DNA from: Geminicoccus harenae
GTDB lineage: Bacteria > Pseudomonadota > Alphaproteobacteria > Geminicoccales > Geminicoccaceae
Direction of reading: 5' to 3'
NCBI RefSeq assembly: GCF_019800005.1
Contig: NZ_JABGCL010000017.1
Span: 62,001-126,000, forward strand
DNA: 64,000 nucleotides
In this document: positions 33,848-40,989 of the stretch, piece after piece
Numbering within the stretch: the first letter of the stretch is position 1
Layout of the letters: every line of letters begins with the position of its first letter
The notes under the pieces: generated by a model
What the model was told of the DNA's origin: nothing
The model's input: the letters and a program-made list of their open reading frames with translations, nothing else
Databases searched by the model: none
Translations under genes and position numbers: made by a program

Positions 33848-33864
33848 TTCATCCGACGTCGGAT
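33848..33864. repeat. parS-like palindrome, copy 1
   Basis: TTCATCCGACGTCGGAT, containing the perfect 14-base palindrome ATCCGACGTCGGAT (33851-33864). It is 36 bases, centre to centre, from copy 2 and lies in the aroE-parA divergent gap. In this copy the flanking base pair of the 16-base version is not conserved (C left, A right). Confidence 0.75.
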
Positions 33865-33883
33865 AACGTGGCCGACGCGCCAC

Positions 33884-33901
33884 TTCATCCGACGTCGGAT
33901 G
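33884..33901. repeat. parS-like palindrome, copy 2
   Basis: TTCATCCGACGTCGGATG, with the 16-base perfect palindrome CATCCGACGTCGGATG at 33886-33901. It lies 79 bases upstream of the parA ATG. Together with copies 1 and 3 it brackets the parAB genes, the usual arrangement of centromere sites bound by ParB. Confidence 0.75.
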
Positions 33902-33980
33902 CCCAGGCCACTTGCGGCCGCACCGGTGCCCGCGTAGCGATCGGGCTGGCTCCACCGATCGAGAGGCTCCGGACGTCCAC

Positions 33981-34739
33981 ATGGCGGTGACCATCGCGAT
34001 CGCCAACCAGAAGGGTGGCGTCGCCAAGACGACCACGACCTTCCATCTCGCCCATGCTCTGACCCGGCGCGGCCGGCGCGTGCTCATGATCGACGACGAC
34101 CCGCAGGCCAGCCTGACCGTCTATGCCGGTCATGACCCGCGGGTGCTGGAGGGGCGCGACCAGACCCTCCATGCGCTGCTGTTCGACCGCCAGCCCGTCG
34201 ACAAGGTCCTGCTCGGCGAGGCGCCTGCCCTGCTGCCGGCCTCGATCCGCCTGGCCTCGGCGGAGAGTGAGCTGGTCGCTGCCTGGAACGGCGCCACCCT
34301 GGTCCGCGACAAGCTGGCGCCGCTGGCCGACCGGTTCGACGTGATCCTGATCGACTGCTCGCCCTCGCTGGGATTGCTCACGGTGAACGCGCTGGCAGCG
34401 GCCGACCATGTGCTGGTGCCGGTCAAGACCGACTACCTGTCGATCATGGGCGTGTCGCTGCTGTTCGACACGATCGACCGGATCCGGACCCGGCTCAATC
34501 CCGCTCTCGGGATCCTGGGCCTGGTGCCGACCATCCACGACTCCCGCAACCGGCACGACCGGGAAGCGCTGGAGGAGTTGACCGCGGCGGTGGGCGCCAA
34601 GCACCGGGTGTTCGCGCCGGTCCGCCGCACCACCGCCTTCGACCGGGCATCGGTCACCTCCGCGCCGGACGAGATCCGGGCGGACATCATCCGGGGCATC
34701 GAGGAGGTCGCCGATGCGATCGAACGCGAAATCCGCTAA
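33981..34739 (+). CDS. parA: ParA-family partition ATPase
   Basis: This 252-residue ATPase drives segregation of DNA carrying ParB-bound centromeres. The deviant Walker A box KGGVAKTT (11-18) with both lysines, the A' box DDDPQAS (38-44) and the Walker B strand DVILID (120-125) are intact. The box reads VAKTT rather than the VGKTT of chromosomal ParA/Soj, and there is no N-terminal DNA-binding extension; both recall plasmid or secondary-replicon ParA proteins. The ATG at 33981 sits directly before the first beta strand. The 3' end overlaps parB by 26 bases, so expression is coupled. Three identical palindromes flank the pair. Confidence 0.94.
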   Translation: MAVTIAIANQKGGVAKTTTTFHLAHALTRRGRRVLMIDDDPQASLTVYAGHDPRVLEGRDQTLHALLFDRQPVDKVLLGEAPALLPASIRLASAESELVAAWNGATLVRDKLAPLADRFDVILIDCSPSLGLLTVNALAAADHVLVPVKTDYLSIMGVSLLFDTIDRIRTRLNPALGILGLVPTIHDSRNRHDREALEELTAAVGAKHRVFAPVRRTTAFDRASVTSAPDEIRADIIRGIEEVADAIEREIR

Positions 34740-35565
34740 GGCGGCCCGCCCGACCCTGCGTGACCGGATCGCCACGGACGCGCTGTTCCGCACCTCGGCC
34801 GATCTGCCAAAGATCGTCGAGCTTGACCTGGCGACGATCGATCCGGATCCGGAGCAGCCGCGCCGCCATTTCGACCCGCAGGCGCTGGAGGAACTGGCCG
34901 CCTCGATCGAGGCACACGGCCTGCTCCAGCCGATCCTGGTCCGCCGTGCCGCCACGCCCGGCCGCTGGATCGTGGTGGCCGGCGAACGGCGCTGGCGGGC
35001 GTCGGGCGCGCTCGGGCGCGGCACCATCGCCGCGATCGTGAGCGATGGCGACCCGCTGGAGCTGGCGCTGGTCGAGAATTTGCAGCGCGAGCAGCTCGGG
35101 CCGTTCGAGGAAGCCGCCGCGATCCTGCGCCTGATGCAGGAGAAGGGCTGGACCCAGGACGAGGTGGGCAGGGCGGTCGGCAAGAAGCAGAACACCGTCT
35201 CGGCACTCCTGTCCCTGGCCCGGCTGCCGGAACGGATCCGCGAGGAATATCCGGGCGTGCCAGGGCTGGGGCGGTCACTCCTGGTCGAGCTGGCCCAGGT
35301 CCAGGACGAGGCGGAGCAGCTCCGGCTCTGGGATCTCGCCAAGCAGGGCCTGGCGACGGTGCGGCAGGTGCGAGCAGCGAGGCGGGTGCCGGCACCCGTC
35401 CGGACGGTATCGACTCGACCGGCGGCGCGGATCGTGGGCGACAGCGGCCGCCGGCTGCTCAGCACGCTGGACGCCGTGCAGGCGCGGGAACTGGACGACG
35501 GCACCCGCGCCACGCTGGAGCAGGTCTGGCAACGGCTCGGCAGCCTACTCGGCAGGAACCCGTGA
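34714..35565 (+). CDS. parB: ParB/Spo0J-family centromere-binding protein
   Basis: This 283-residue protein is the DNA-binding partner of ParA. The N-terminal ParB/Srx (CTPase) domain shows EQPRRHFD (47-54), AGERRWRAS (89-97, the GERRxRA nucleotide motif) and ENLQREQL (121-128). A helix-turn-helix follows at about 146-170 (WTQDEVGRAVGKKQNTVS). The last 60 residues would dimerise. The basic N-terminal tail (about 1-20) is where ParA is usually stimulated. It overlaps parA by 26 bases. Recognition of CATCCGACGTCGGATG as its parS is inferred from position; the standard chromosomal parS (TGTTTCACGTGAAACA type) was not seen here. Confidence 0.93.
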   Translation: MRSNAKSAKAARPTLRDRIATDALFRTSADLPKIVELDLATIDPDPEQPRRHFDPQALEELAASIEAHGLLQPILVRRAATPGRWIVVAGERRWRASGALGRGTIAAIVSDGDPLELALVENLQREQLGPFEEAAAILRLMQEKGWTQDEVGRAVGKKQNTVSALLSLARLPERIREEYPGVPGLGRSLLVELAQVQDEAEQLRLWDLAKQGLATVRQVRAARRVPAPVRTVSTRPAARIVGDSGRRLLSTLDAVQARELDDGTRATLEQVWQRLGSLLGRNP

Positions 35566-35579
35566 GCGGCGGCCGGCCG

Positions 35580-35597
35580 TTCATCCGACGTCGGATG
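35580..35597. repeat. parS-like palindrome, copy 3
   Basis: TTCATCCGACGTCGGATG, identical to copy 2 over 18 bases, with the 16-base palindrome at 35582-35597. It begins 15 bases after the parB stop and ends 8 bases before the ATG of the Crp/Fnr-type gene, so it overlaps that gene's ribosome-binding region and could also influence its expression. Confidence 0.75.
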
Positions 35598-35605
35598 CGT
35601 TAGCC

Positions 35606-36370
35606 ATGGCCGCCGCAACGCCTTCGTCTCCTGCCCATCTGCCCGCCGCGACCTCGGAGCGGCTGGCGCAGAACCGGCTCCTGGCCACGCTCGGCCCGGC
35701 GGAGCGGGAACTGCTGCTGCCAGGTGCGGAGGTCGTCGAGCTGGCGGCCGGCACCGTGCTGGTCGACAGCGGCGACGATGTGCTGAGCACCTACTTCCCG
35801 ATCTCGGGCATGGTCGCGGCGCTGGTCGTGGTCATGGCGGACGGCTCGGTCGCCGAGGCGGCGACCATCGGCAGGGAAGGGGCGATCGGCGGGGTGGTGA
35901 GTGCCGGCCACAAGCCGGCATTCGCGCGCGCGATCGTGCAGTTGCCCGGCAGTTGCCTGCGGATCGAGACCGCGAGGCTGGAGGCGGGCAAGGCCAGGAG
36001 CCCGCGGCTGCACGACCTGTTCGCCCGCTATGCCGACGCCCTGCTGGCCCAGGTGCTGCAGTCGGTGGTCTGCAACGTCCTGCATCCGCTCGACCAGCGC
36101 TGCTGCCGCTGGCTGCTCTCCACCATGGACCGCGCCGACAGCGTCGAGCTGGAGATCACCCAGGAATTCCTCGCCCAGATGCTGGGGGTGCAGCGCACCA
36201 CCATGACACGGACGCTGGGCGATCTCGACCGGCGGGGCCTGATCCGGCAGGCGCGGGGGCGGATCATCATCCGCAGCCGTGAAGGTCTGGAAGCCTCGTC
36301 CTGCGAGTGCCATGCCAGCGTGTACCGGCACTTCCGGCGGATCCTGCCGGAGGTCGCGGCGCAGGGGTGA
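35606..36370 (+). CDS. Crp/Fnr-family transcriptional regulator
   Basis: This 254-residue regulator has a cyclic-nucleotide-binding-like beta-roll (about 40-130, containing TIGREGAIGG) and a C-terminal winged helix with the recognition helix in LAQMLGVQRTTMTRTL (about 190-205). The FNR-type four-cysteine iron-sulfur pattern is absent from the N-terminus; clustered cysteines do occur in the middle (HPLDQRCCRWLL) and near the end (SSCECHAS). It resembles the HTH_Crp_2 subgroup common in alphaproteobacteria, often linked to stress. One parS-like palindrome lies immediately upstream of its start, so it may be read through from parAB or controlled by ParB spreading. Confidence 0.9.
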   Translation: MAAATPSSPAHLPAATSERLAQNRLLATLGPAERELLLPGAEVVELAAGTVLVDSGDDVLSTYFPISGMVAALVVVMADGSVAEAATIGREGAIGGVVSAGHKPAFARAIVQLPGSCLRIETARLEAGKARSPRLHDLFARYADALLAQVLQSVVCNVLHPLDQRCCRWLLSTMDRADSVELEITQEFLAQMLGVQRTTMTRTLGDLDRRGLIRQARGRIIIRSREGLEASSCECHASVYRHFRRILPEVAAQG

Positions 36371-36508
36371 GCCCAGGCTCGTGACAAATTACGCGGCGTC
36401 CGTAGAATTGTCGACTAGCGCACAGACAGTGTCTCCCGATCCGTGCTTCTTCTTCCACCGTTCGATCAGCCGCGGCGCTCCGCAGGCGACGGGCCGGAGC
36501 CAGAGGAT

Positions 36509-36886
36509 ATGACGTTGGGATCCGCCGAGCTGGTCATCCTGCTGGTCGAGGACGATCCGATCATCCTGCTCGACACCAGCATGACGCTGCACCGGCTGGG
36601 TGCTGGCCGGGTGGATGCCGCGCTGACCCTGGCCGAGGCCGAGGCCTTCGTGAACCGGCAACGGCCGACCGTGGCGGTCATGGACATCGAGCTGCGGGAT
36701 GGGACGTCATTCCCCCTGGCGGACCGGCTGCAGCGCGAGGGCACGGCCTGCGTGTTCACCACGGGCCACGGCGCCGAGCTGCCGATCCCGCCGGACCTCA
36801 AGGACCTGCCGATCATCGCCAAGCCCTATGACCCCGAGCAGCTGCTCCTGGTGCTGAAGCCCTATCTGGACCGCAAGGCTTCCTAG
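36509..36886 (+). CDS. Single-domain response regulator
   Basis: This receiver domain of 125 residues has no output domain. The acidic pocket E14-D15-D16 (LLVEDDP), phosphoacceptor D59 (VAVMDIEL), the switch T84/T85 (VFTTGH) and K105 (IAKPY) are all in place, so phosphorylation should be possible. Such stand-alone receivers act by binding partner proteins, often in a phosphorelay or general stress pathway. The ATG at 36509 follows AGAGGA; an upstream start at 36443 would add a low-complexity tail. No histidine kinase is adjacent. Confidence 0.93.
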   Translation: MTLGSAELVILLVEDDPIILLDTSMTLHRLGAGRVDAALTLAEAEAFVNRQRPTVAVMDIELRDGTSFPLADRLQREGTACVFTTGHGAELPIPPDLKDLPIIAKPYDPEQLLLVLKPYLDRKAS

Positions 36887-36903
36887 GGCGGCAGGGGAGG
36901 GCC

Positions 36904-37824
36904 TCAGTTCCGGGCGGGCCCGCCACGAACCTCAGCCATCAGCCAGTCGCGGAAGGCGCGCACCACCGGACGATCGGCGCTGCGCCGGGGTGCCACCAGA
37001 TAGTAGGCGAAGCCAGGCACGTTGAGCGAGAGGGCGAACGGCTGGACCAGGCGGCCGGCGGCCAGGTCGTCGGCCACCAGGCTGGTATTGCCCAGCGCCA
37101 CGCCCTGGCCGTCCACCGCGGCCTGGATCGCAAGCGCGCTCTGCTGAACATGAAGGCCGCGGCCGAGATCGATGTCCTCCAGGCCGGCTGCCAGGAGCCA
37201 CATGCGCCAGTCCGGCCAGGTGCCGTCCTGCGACTGCCAAGCCTCGTGGATCAGGGCATGGTGGCGCAGGTCGTCCGGCGCCCGTAGCGGTGGGTCGCCG
37301 TGGAGCAGGCGCGGGCTGCAGACCGGGAAGACCTGCTCGTCGAACAGGCGATCGCTGCGCAGGCCCGGATAGACCCCGGCGCCGAAGCGGATCGCCACGT
37401 CGACCTCGTCGCGCAGGAAATCGGCCAGCCGCTCGCTGACGTCGAGCCGCACGTCGAGATCGGGATGGTGGCGGCGGAAGCGTTCCAGCCTCGGCACCAG
37501 CCATTTCGCGGCGAAGGAGAAGCCGGTGCTGATCTTCAGACTCGGCCGCCCGGACGGTGCCCTGATCCGGTCGACCGCCTGGCCGATCCGGTCCAGCGAC
37601 TCGCTCACCGCTTCCAGCAGCACCTCGCCCGCTTCAGTCAGGCGCACGCTCCGGCTGGTGCGCCAGAGCAGCCGCACGCCCAGCACGTCCTCGAGGCTGC
37701 GGATCTGGGCGCTCACGGCTGCCGGCGTGACGTCGAGCTCTTCCGCGGCCCGGGTGAAGTTCAGGTGCCGGGCGGCGGCCTCGAAGGTCCGCAGCATGCC
37801 GAGCCCGGGAATCAACCTCGCCAT
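36904..37824 (-). CDS. LysR-family regulator, GcvA type
   Basis: This 306-residue LysR-type regulator begins GLGMLRTFEAAARHLNFTRAAEELDVTPAAVS (given here as the HTH at about residues 8-45: FEAAARHLNFTRAAEEL, VTPAAVSAQIRSLE). It continues with an effector-binding domain of the GcvA subgroup (DVAIRFGAGVYPGLRSDRLF, then GQGVALGNTSLVADDLAAGR). The ATG at 37824 gives the normal start. It is divergent from a DUF1127 gene at 37951 with a T-N11-A box between, an arrangement that suggests the LysR protein controls that gene and itself. The ligand is unknown. Confidence 0.94.
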   Translation of the reverse strand: MARLIPGLGMLRTFEAAARHLNFTRAAEELDVTPAAVSAQIRSLEDVLGVRLLWRTSRSVRLTEAGEVLLEAVSESLDRIGQAVDRIRAPSGRPSLKISTGFSFAAKWLVPRLERFRRHHPDLDVRLDVSERLADFLRDEVDVAIRFGAGVYPGLRSDRLFDEQVFPVCSPRLLHGDPPLRAPDDLRHHALIHEAWQSQDGTWPDWRMWLLAAGLEDIDLGRGLHVQQSALAIQAAVDGQGVALGNTSLVADDLAAGRLVQPFALSLNVPGFAYYLVAPRRSADRPVVRAFRDWLMAEVRGGPARN

Positions 37825-37853
37825 GGCCGATCCGTCCTGATTACCAAATTTAG

Positions 37854-37870
37854 CTTGATGTTGCTTCAAG
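37854..37870. promoter_or_regulatory. LysR-type operator between the LysR gene and the DUF1127 gene
   Basis: CTTGA-TGTTGCT-TCAAG is an inverted repeat with 5-base arms whose inner T and A are 11 bases apart (T-N11-A), the canonical LysR-type box. It sits 30 bases upstream of the lysR ATG and 81 bases upstream of the divergent DUF1127 start, in a locally AT-rich patch. Binding by the adjacent regulator is an inference from position. Confidence 0.55.
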
Positions 37871-37950
37871 AAGCGTTCGCTGGGCAAGCCGGCAGCAGCA
37901 GGGGTAATCTTGAGTCTGGGGGCTGACACGAGCTGAAAGGCGAGTTGAAG

Positions 37951-38196
37951 ATGGCAACCCAGATCACCATTCCCTACGTGCCGGCGTCCGGCCAGCCCAG
38001 GCTGCGCACCTTGCTGGGCACGATCCGGCGCCGCCTGGGCAGCGGCTGGACGGGCAGCACGGAGATCGACCGTCTCAGCCAGCTTCAGTGGCAGGACATC
38101 GGTGTGCCACCGGCGGAACAGGCACGCATGCAGGAACTGCGCCTCATGGAAGCGTCGCGCGAGCCGAACGCCCTGCTGTGGCGACGCATGATCTAG
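37951..38196 (+). CDS. DUF1127-like small protein
   Basis: This 81-residue basic protein has a recognisable though divergent DUF1127 core: DRLSQLQWQDIGVPPAEQAR, with the SR of the usual DIG-SR motif replaced by PP. The arginine-rich segment LLGTIRRRLG precedes it, and the C-terminal leucine/arginine helix is unlike the RPFW ending of the copy at 11858. The ATG at 37951 is preferred; TTG at 37945 is an in-frame alternative. The divergent LysR-type regulator probably controls it. Confidence 0.75.
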   Translation: MATQITIPYVPASGQPRLRTLLGTIRRRLGSGWTGSTEIDRLSQLQWQDIGVPPAEQARMQELRLMEASREPNALLWRRMI

Positions 38197-38232
38197 CAAG
38201 GGCAGGGCAGGGAACCCGGGCTGCATCTCTGG

Positions 38233-38269
38233 TTGGTAATTAGCATCCTATCTAGTTGTAGCCTAAGTG
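38233..38269 (+). promoter_or_regulatory. AT-rich promoter/operator region of the MarR-led operon
   Basis: This is a sharply AT-rich patch (TTGGTAATTAGCATCC then TATCTAGTTGTAGCCTAAG) just before the marR-like start. TTAGC and GCCTAA form an imperfect inverted repeat around a TAT-rich centre, a typical layout for an autoregulated MarR operator that overlaps the promoter. No Shine-Dalgarno sequence is obvious, so the first gene may be translated from a very short leader. Confidence 0.35.
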
Positions 38270-38746
38270 ATGGGTGCTTATCTCCCGCCCATGCAGGACG
38301 ATCCCGTCAGCCACAGCGCCTTCGGCCAGCTCGTCATCCATGTGGGCCGCTACTGGCGGCGCGCCGTGGACCAAGCGTTGGCCGAGTGCGGCCTGTCCCA
38401 GGCCACCGCCCTGCAGCTCCTCACGCTGCACCGGCTGGGCGACCACCAGCGGCCGGGCGCGCTCGCCGAGGAACTGTCCCTGGAAGGGCCGTCCCTGGTC
38501 CGGATCATCGACCGGCTGGTCGCCGAGGGGCTGATCACCCGCCGCGAGGATCCGGCCGACCGGCGCGCCAAGATCCTGTCCCTGACCGAGGCGGGCCGGG
38601 AGCGGGTCGGCGAGATCGACCAGGTGGTGGTGGCGTTCCGCCAGCGGATCCTGTCGGAAATTCCTGCGGACGAGCTCGCCGTCACCATGTCGGTGCTCCA
38701 GCGGGTCGAGCAGATCCTGCAGCACCCCTCTGACCAGGCGGGATGA
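38270..38746 (+). CDS. MarR-family repressor
   Basis: This 158-residue winged-helix regulator has helices and wing in the MarR order: LSQATALQLLTLHRLGD, LAEELSLEGPSLVRIIDRLV (recognition helix) and the wing LITRREDPADRRAKILSLTE with the conserved DxRxK. The C-terminal helices dimerise. The stop overlaps the ATG of the FUSC exporter (ATGA, 38743-38746). MarR proteins usually repress adjacent efflux genes and release DNA when an aromatic acid binds, which fits the exporter downstream. GTG at 38267, ATG at 38270 and ATG at 38291 are all possible starts. Confidence 0.94.
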   Translation: MGAYLPPMQDDPVSHSAFGQLVIHVGRYWRRAVDQALAECGLSQATALQLLTLHRLGDHQRPGALAEELSLEGPSLVRIIDRLVAEGLITRREDPADRRAKILSLTEAGRERVGEIDQVVVAFRQRILSEIPADELAVTMSVLQRVEQILQHPSDQAG

Positions 38747-40764
38747 CCAGCGTGGCCGGCCTCGGGCGCACCGAGATCCTGTTCTCAGTCAAGACCTTCC
38801 TGGCGGCCCTGCTGGCGCTGTGGGTGGCGCTCAGCCTCGACCTGCCCAAGCCCTACTGGGCGATGGGCACGGTCTTTATCGTCGCCCACCCGCTGGCCGG
38901 TGCGGTGACCTCCAAGGCGGTCTATCGCGTGCTCGGCACCCTGATCGGCGCGGTCGCGTCCGTGGCCCTGGTGCCCAACCTCATCGATGCGCCGGAGCTG
39001 CTCTGCCTGGCCCTGGCCATCTGGGTGGGTGGGTGCCTGTTCGTCAGCCTGCTGGACCGCACGCCGCGCTCCTACGTTTTCATGCTGGCCGGCTATACCG
39101 CGGCGATCATCGGCTTTTCCTCCGTCACGGAGCCGGCCCTGGTGTTCGACACGGCGCTGGCCCGGACCCTGGAGATCACGCTCGGCATCCTCTGCTCGGC
39201 CCTGGTCAGCCGGGTCCTGTTCCCGCGCCATGTCGGCCCGATCGTGACTGGCCGGATCGACCGCTGGCTGGCCGATGCCGGAAGCTGGGCGAACGACGTG
39301 CTGCTGCGCCAGAGCAGCGGCAGCAACGCCGAGCATGCTCGCCGCAGGCTCGCCGCGGACACGGTCGATCTCGTCGCCCTGTCCACCCATCTCGCCTACG
39401 ACACCTCGCGCTACCGGCACTCCGCCCGGCAGATGCGGGTGCTCCAGCAGCGCATGATCGCCCTCCTGCCGATCCTGTCGGCCCTGCGCGACCGGCTGGC
39501 AGGAGACCCGCCCTCGGCAGGGATGGCGGTCCTGCTGGAGGCGATCGCTGCCTGGATCGGCCAGGGCCTGGATGCGCCGGCGGCCGAGGCCCATCGGCTG
39601 CGCCAGGAGATCGCTGCGCTCCGGCCGGAGCAGCCGCGGGACTGGGACCGGTTGCTCCAGGCCAGCCTGTGCGCCCGCCTGGACGACCTGATCGACATCT
39701 GGAGCGACTGCCTGATCCTCCACCAGGACATCATGGCGGGCAGGGAAGGGCTGCCCTCCCACCTGCGCATGTCGTCCCGCTATGCCGGCGACGAGGACCT
39801 GCATCGTGATGTCGGCATGGCAGCCCTCTCGGGCGTGGCCGCCACCGTGGGCACGCTGGTCTGCTGCGTCTTCTGGATCGCGACCGGCTGGCAGGAAGGG
39901 GGTACGGCCGCGCAGATGGGTGCCGTGTTCTGCTCGATCTTCGCGACCATGGACAATCCGGTGCCGATGCTCCGGCGGTTCACCCTGTTCCTGTGCCTGT
40001 CCCTCGTGCTGATCCTGGCCTACCAGTTCGCCGTGCTGCCGATGGTGACCGGCTTCGAGGGGCTGGCCCTGGTGCTGGCGCCGGTCCTCCTGGTGAGCGG
40101 CGCGTTCATGGCCACTGCAAGCTGGGGCCTGGCCGGCTTCACCGTCTCCGCCAACGTGCCGATGATGCTGGCCCTGCAGTCCCGCTTCGACGCGGACTTC
40201 GCCGCCTTCACCAACAATGCGCTGGCCACGGTCGCGGGCGTGCTCGCTGCCACCGCCGTCACTGCGATCCTGCGCTCGATCGGTGCCGAGCAGAGTGCCA
40301 GGCGGCTGCTGCGCGCGGGCCGCCGGGACATCGCCCGCGCCGCCAGCCGGGAGCAGGGCCAGGACCTCCACCGGCTGATCCGCCGCGTGGTCGACCGGCT
40401 GGGCCTGCTGGCGCCGCGCCTGGCCGGTGCCGGGGGCGAGGTCCGGGATACCGACGCCGTGCTGGCGGACCTGCGCGCCGGCCTCAACATCATGGAACTG
40501 CGCAGCCTGCGCCATGCCCTGACACCCGACGATCGCCGCACCGTCGCCGCACTGCTCGACCCGCTGAGCCGGCACTTTCAGGGCGAGCGGGCCGACCCAG
40601 GCAGCCGCGAGCGGCTGGCGGCTGGCCTCGACGCCGTGATGCCCCGCCTGATGCAGCGGACTGCTCCGGATCAGGCGACCGACGCGGCACTTTTGGCCCT
40701 GTTCGGCATCCGGCGCGCCATCCTGCCGGCCGGCGGGCCGGTCATGCCGAAGAACCCTGTGTAG
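38743..40764 (+). CDS. FUSC-family aromatic acid exporter (AaeB-like)
   Basis: This 673-residue inner-membrane protein has two blocks of five to six hydrophobic helices (about 10-155 and 355-510) separated by a long soluble stretch. It resembles AaeB/YccS-type fusaric acid resistance proteins. The opening VKTFLAALLALWVALSLDLPKPYWA is the typical first FUSC helix pair, with a related repeat near 360. It would work with the DUF1656 and HlyD-type proteins encoded next, exporting aromatic carboxylates such as hydroxybenzoates. It is translationally coupled to the MarR gene. Confidence 0.94.
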   Translation: MTSVAGLGRTEILFSVKTFLAALLALWVALSLDLPKPYWAMGTVFIVAHPLAGAVTSKAVYRVLGTLIGAVASVALVPNLIDAPELLCLALAIWVGGCLFVSLLDRTPRSYVFMLAGYTAAIIGFSSVTEPALVFDTALARTLEITLGILCSALVSRVLFPRHVGPIVTGRIDRWLADAGSWANDVLLRQSSGSNAEHARRRLAADTVDLVALSTHLAYDTSRYRHSARQMRVLQQRMIALLPILSALRDRLAGDPPSAGMAVLLEAIAAWIGQGLDAPAAEAHRLRQEIAALRPEQPRDWDRLLQASLCARLDDLIDIWSDCLILHQDIMAGREGLPSHLRMSSRYAGDEDLHRDVGMAALSGVAATVGTLVCCVFWIATGWQEGGTAAQMGAVFCSIFATMDNPVPMLRRFTLFLCLSLVLILAYQFAVLPMVTGFEGLALVLAPVLLVSGAFMATASWGLAGFTVSANVPMMLALQSRFDADFAAFTNNALATVAGVLAATAVTAILRSIGAEQSARRLLRAGRRDIARAASREQGQDLHRLIRRVVDRLGLLAPRLAGAGGEVRDTDAVLADLRAGLNIMELRSLRHALTPDDRRTVAALLDPLSRHFQGERADPGSRERLAAGLDAVMPRLMQRTAPDQATDAALLALFGIRRAILPAGGPVMPKNPV

Positions 40765-40775
40765 GAAGCCGTGTG

Positions 40776-40979
40776 ATGCCCGGTGAGATCGACCTCTATG
40801 GTGTCTTCCTCCCGGCCCTGCTGGTCTATGCGGTGCTGGCGCTGGTGCTGAAGGAGCTCGCCAGCCGCCTGCTGGTGCGGATCGGCGCCTACCGCTTCGT
40901 CTGGCATCGCCCGCTCTTCGACCTCGCCTTGTTCGTACTGCTGCTGGGCGGCATCACCGCCCTGGCGGCCCGCATCTAG
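40776..40979 (+). CDS. DUF1656 small membrane protein (AaeX-like)
   Basis: This 67-residue protein begins MPGEIDLYGVFLPALLVYAV, the standard DUF1656/AaeX opening, and has two membrane helices (about 10-28 and 43-63). Genes of this type almost always sit between a FUSC exporter and an HlyD-family gene, as here (11 bases after one, 10 before the other). Its exact role in the efflux complex is not known. Confidence 0.92.
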   Translation: MPGEIDLYGVFLPALLVYAVLALVLKELASRLLVRIGAYRFVWHRPLFDLALFVLLLGGITALAARI

Positions 40980-40989
40980 AGACATCTCC

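Noticed and set aside
33848..33901. The palindromes read as a Crp or FNR binding site
   Set aside because: Crp sites are TGTGA-N6-TCACA and FNR sites TTGAT-N4-ATCAA; ATCCGAC-GTCGGAT matches neither, and the position around parAB fits a centromere better. A novel operator remains possible and is discussed under findings.
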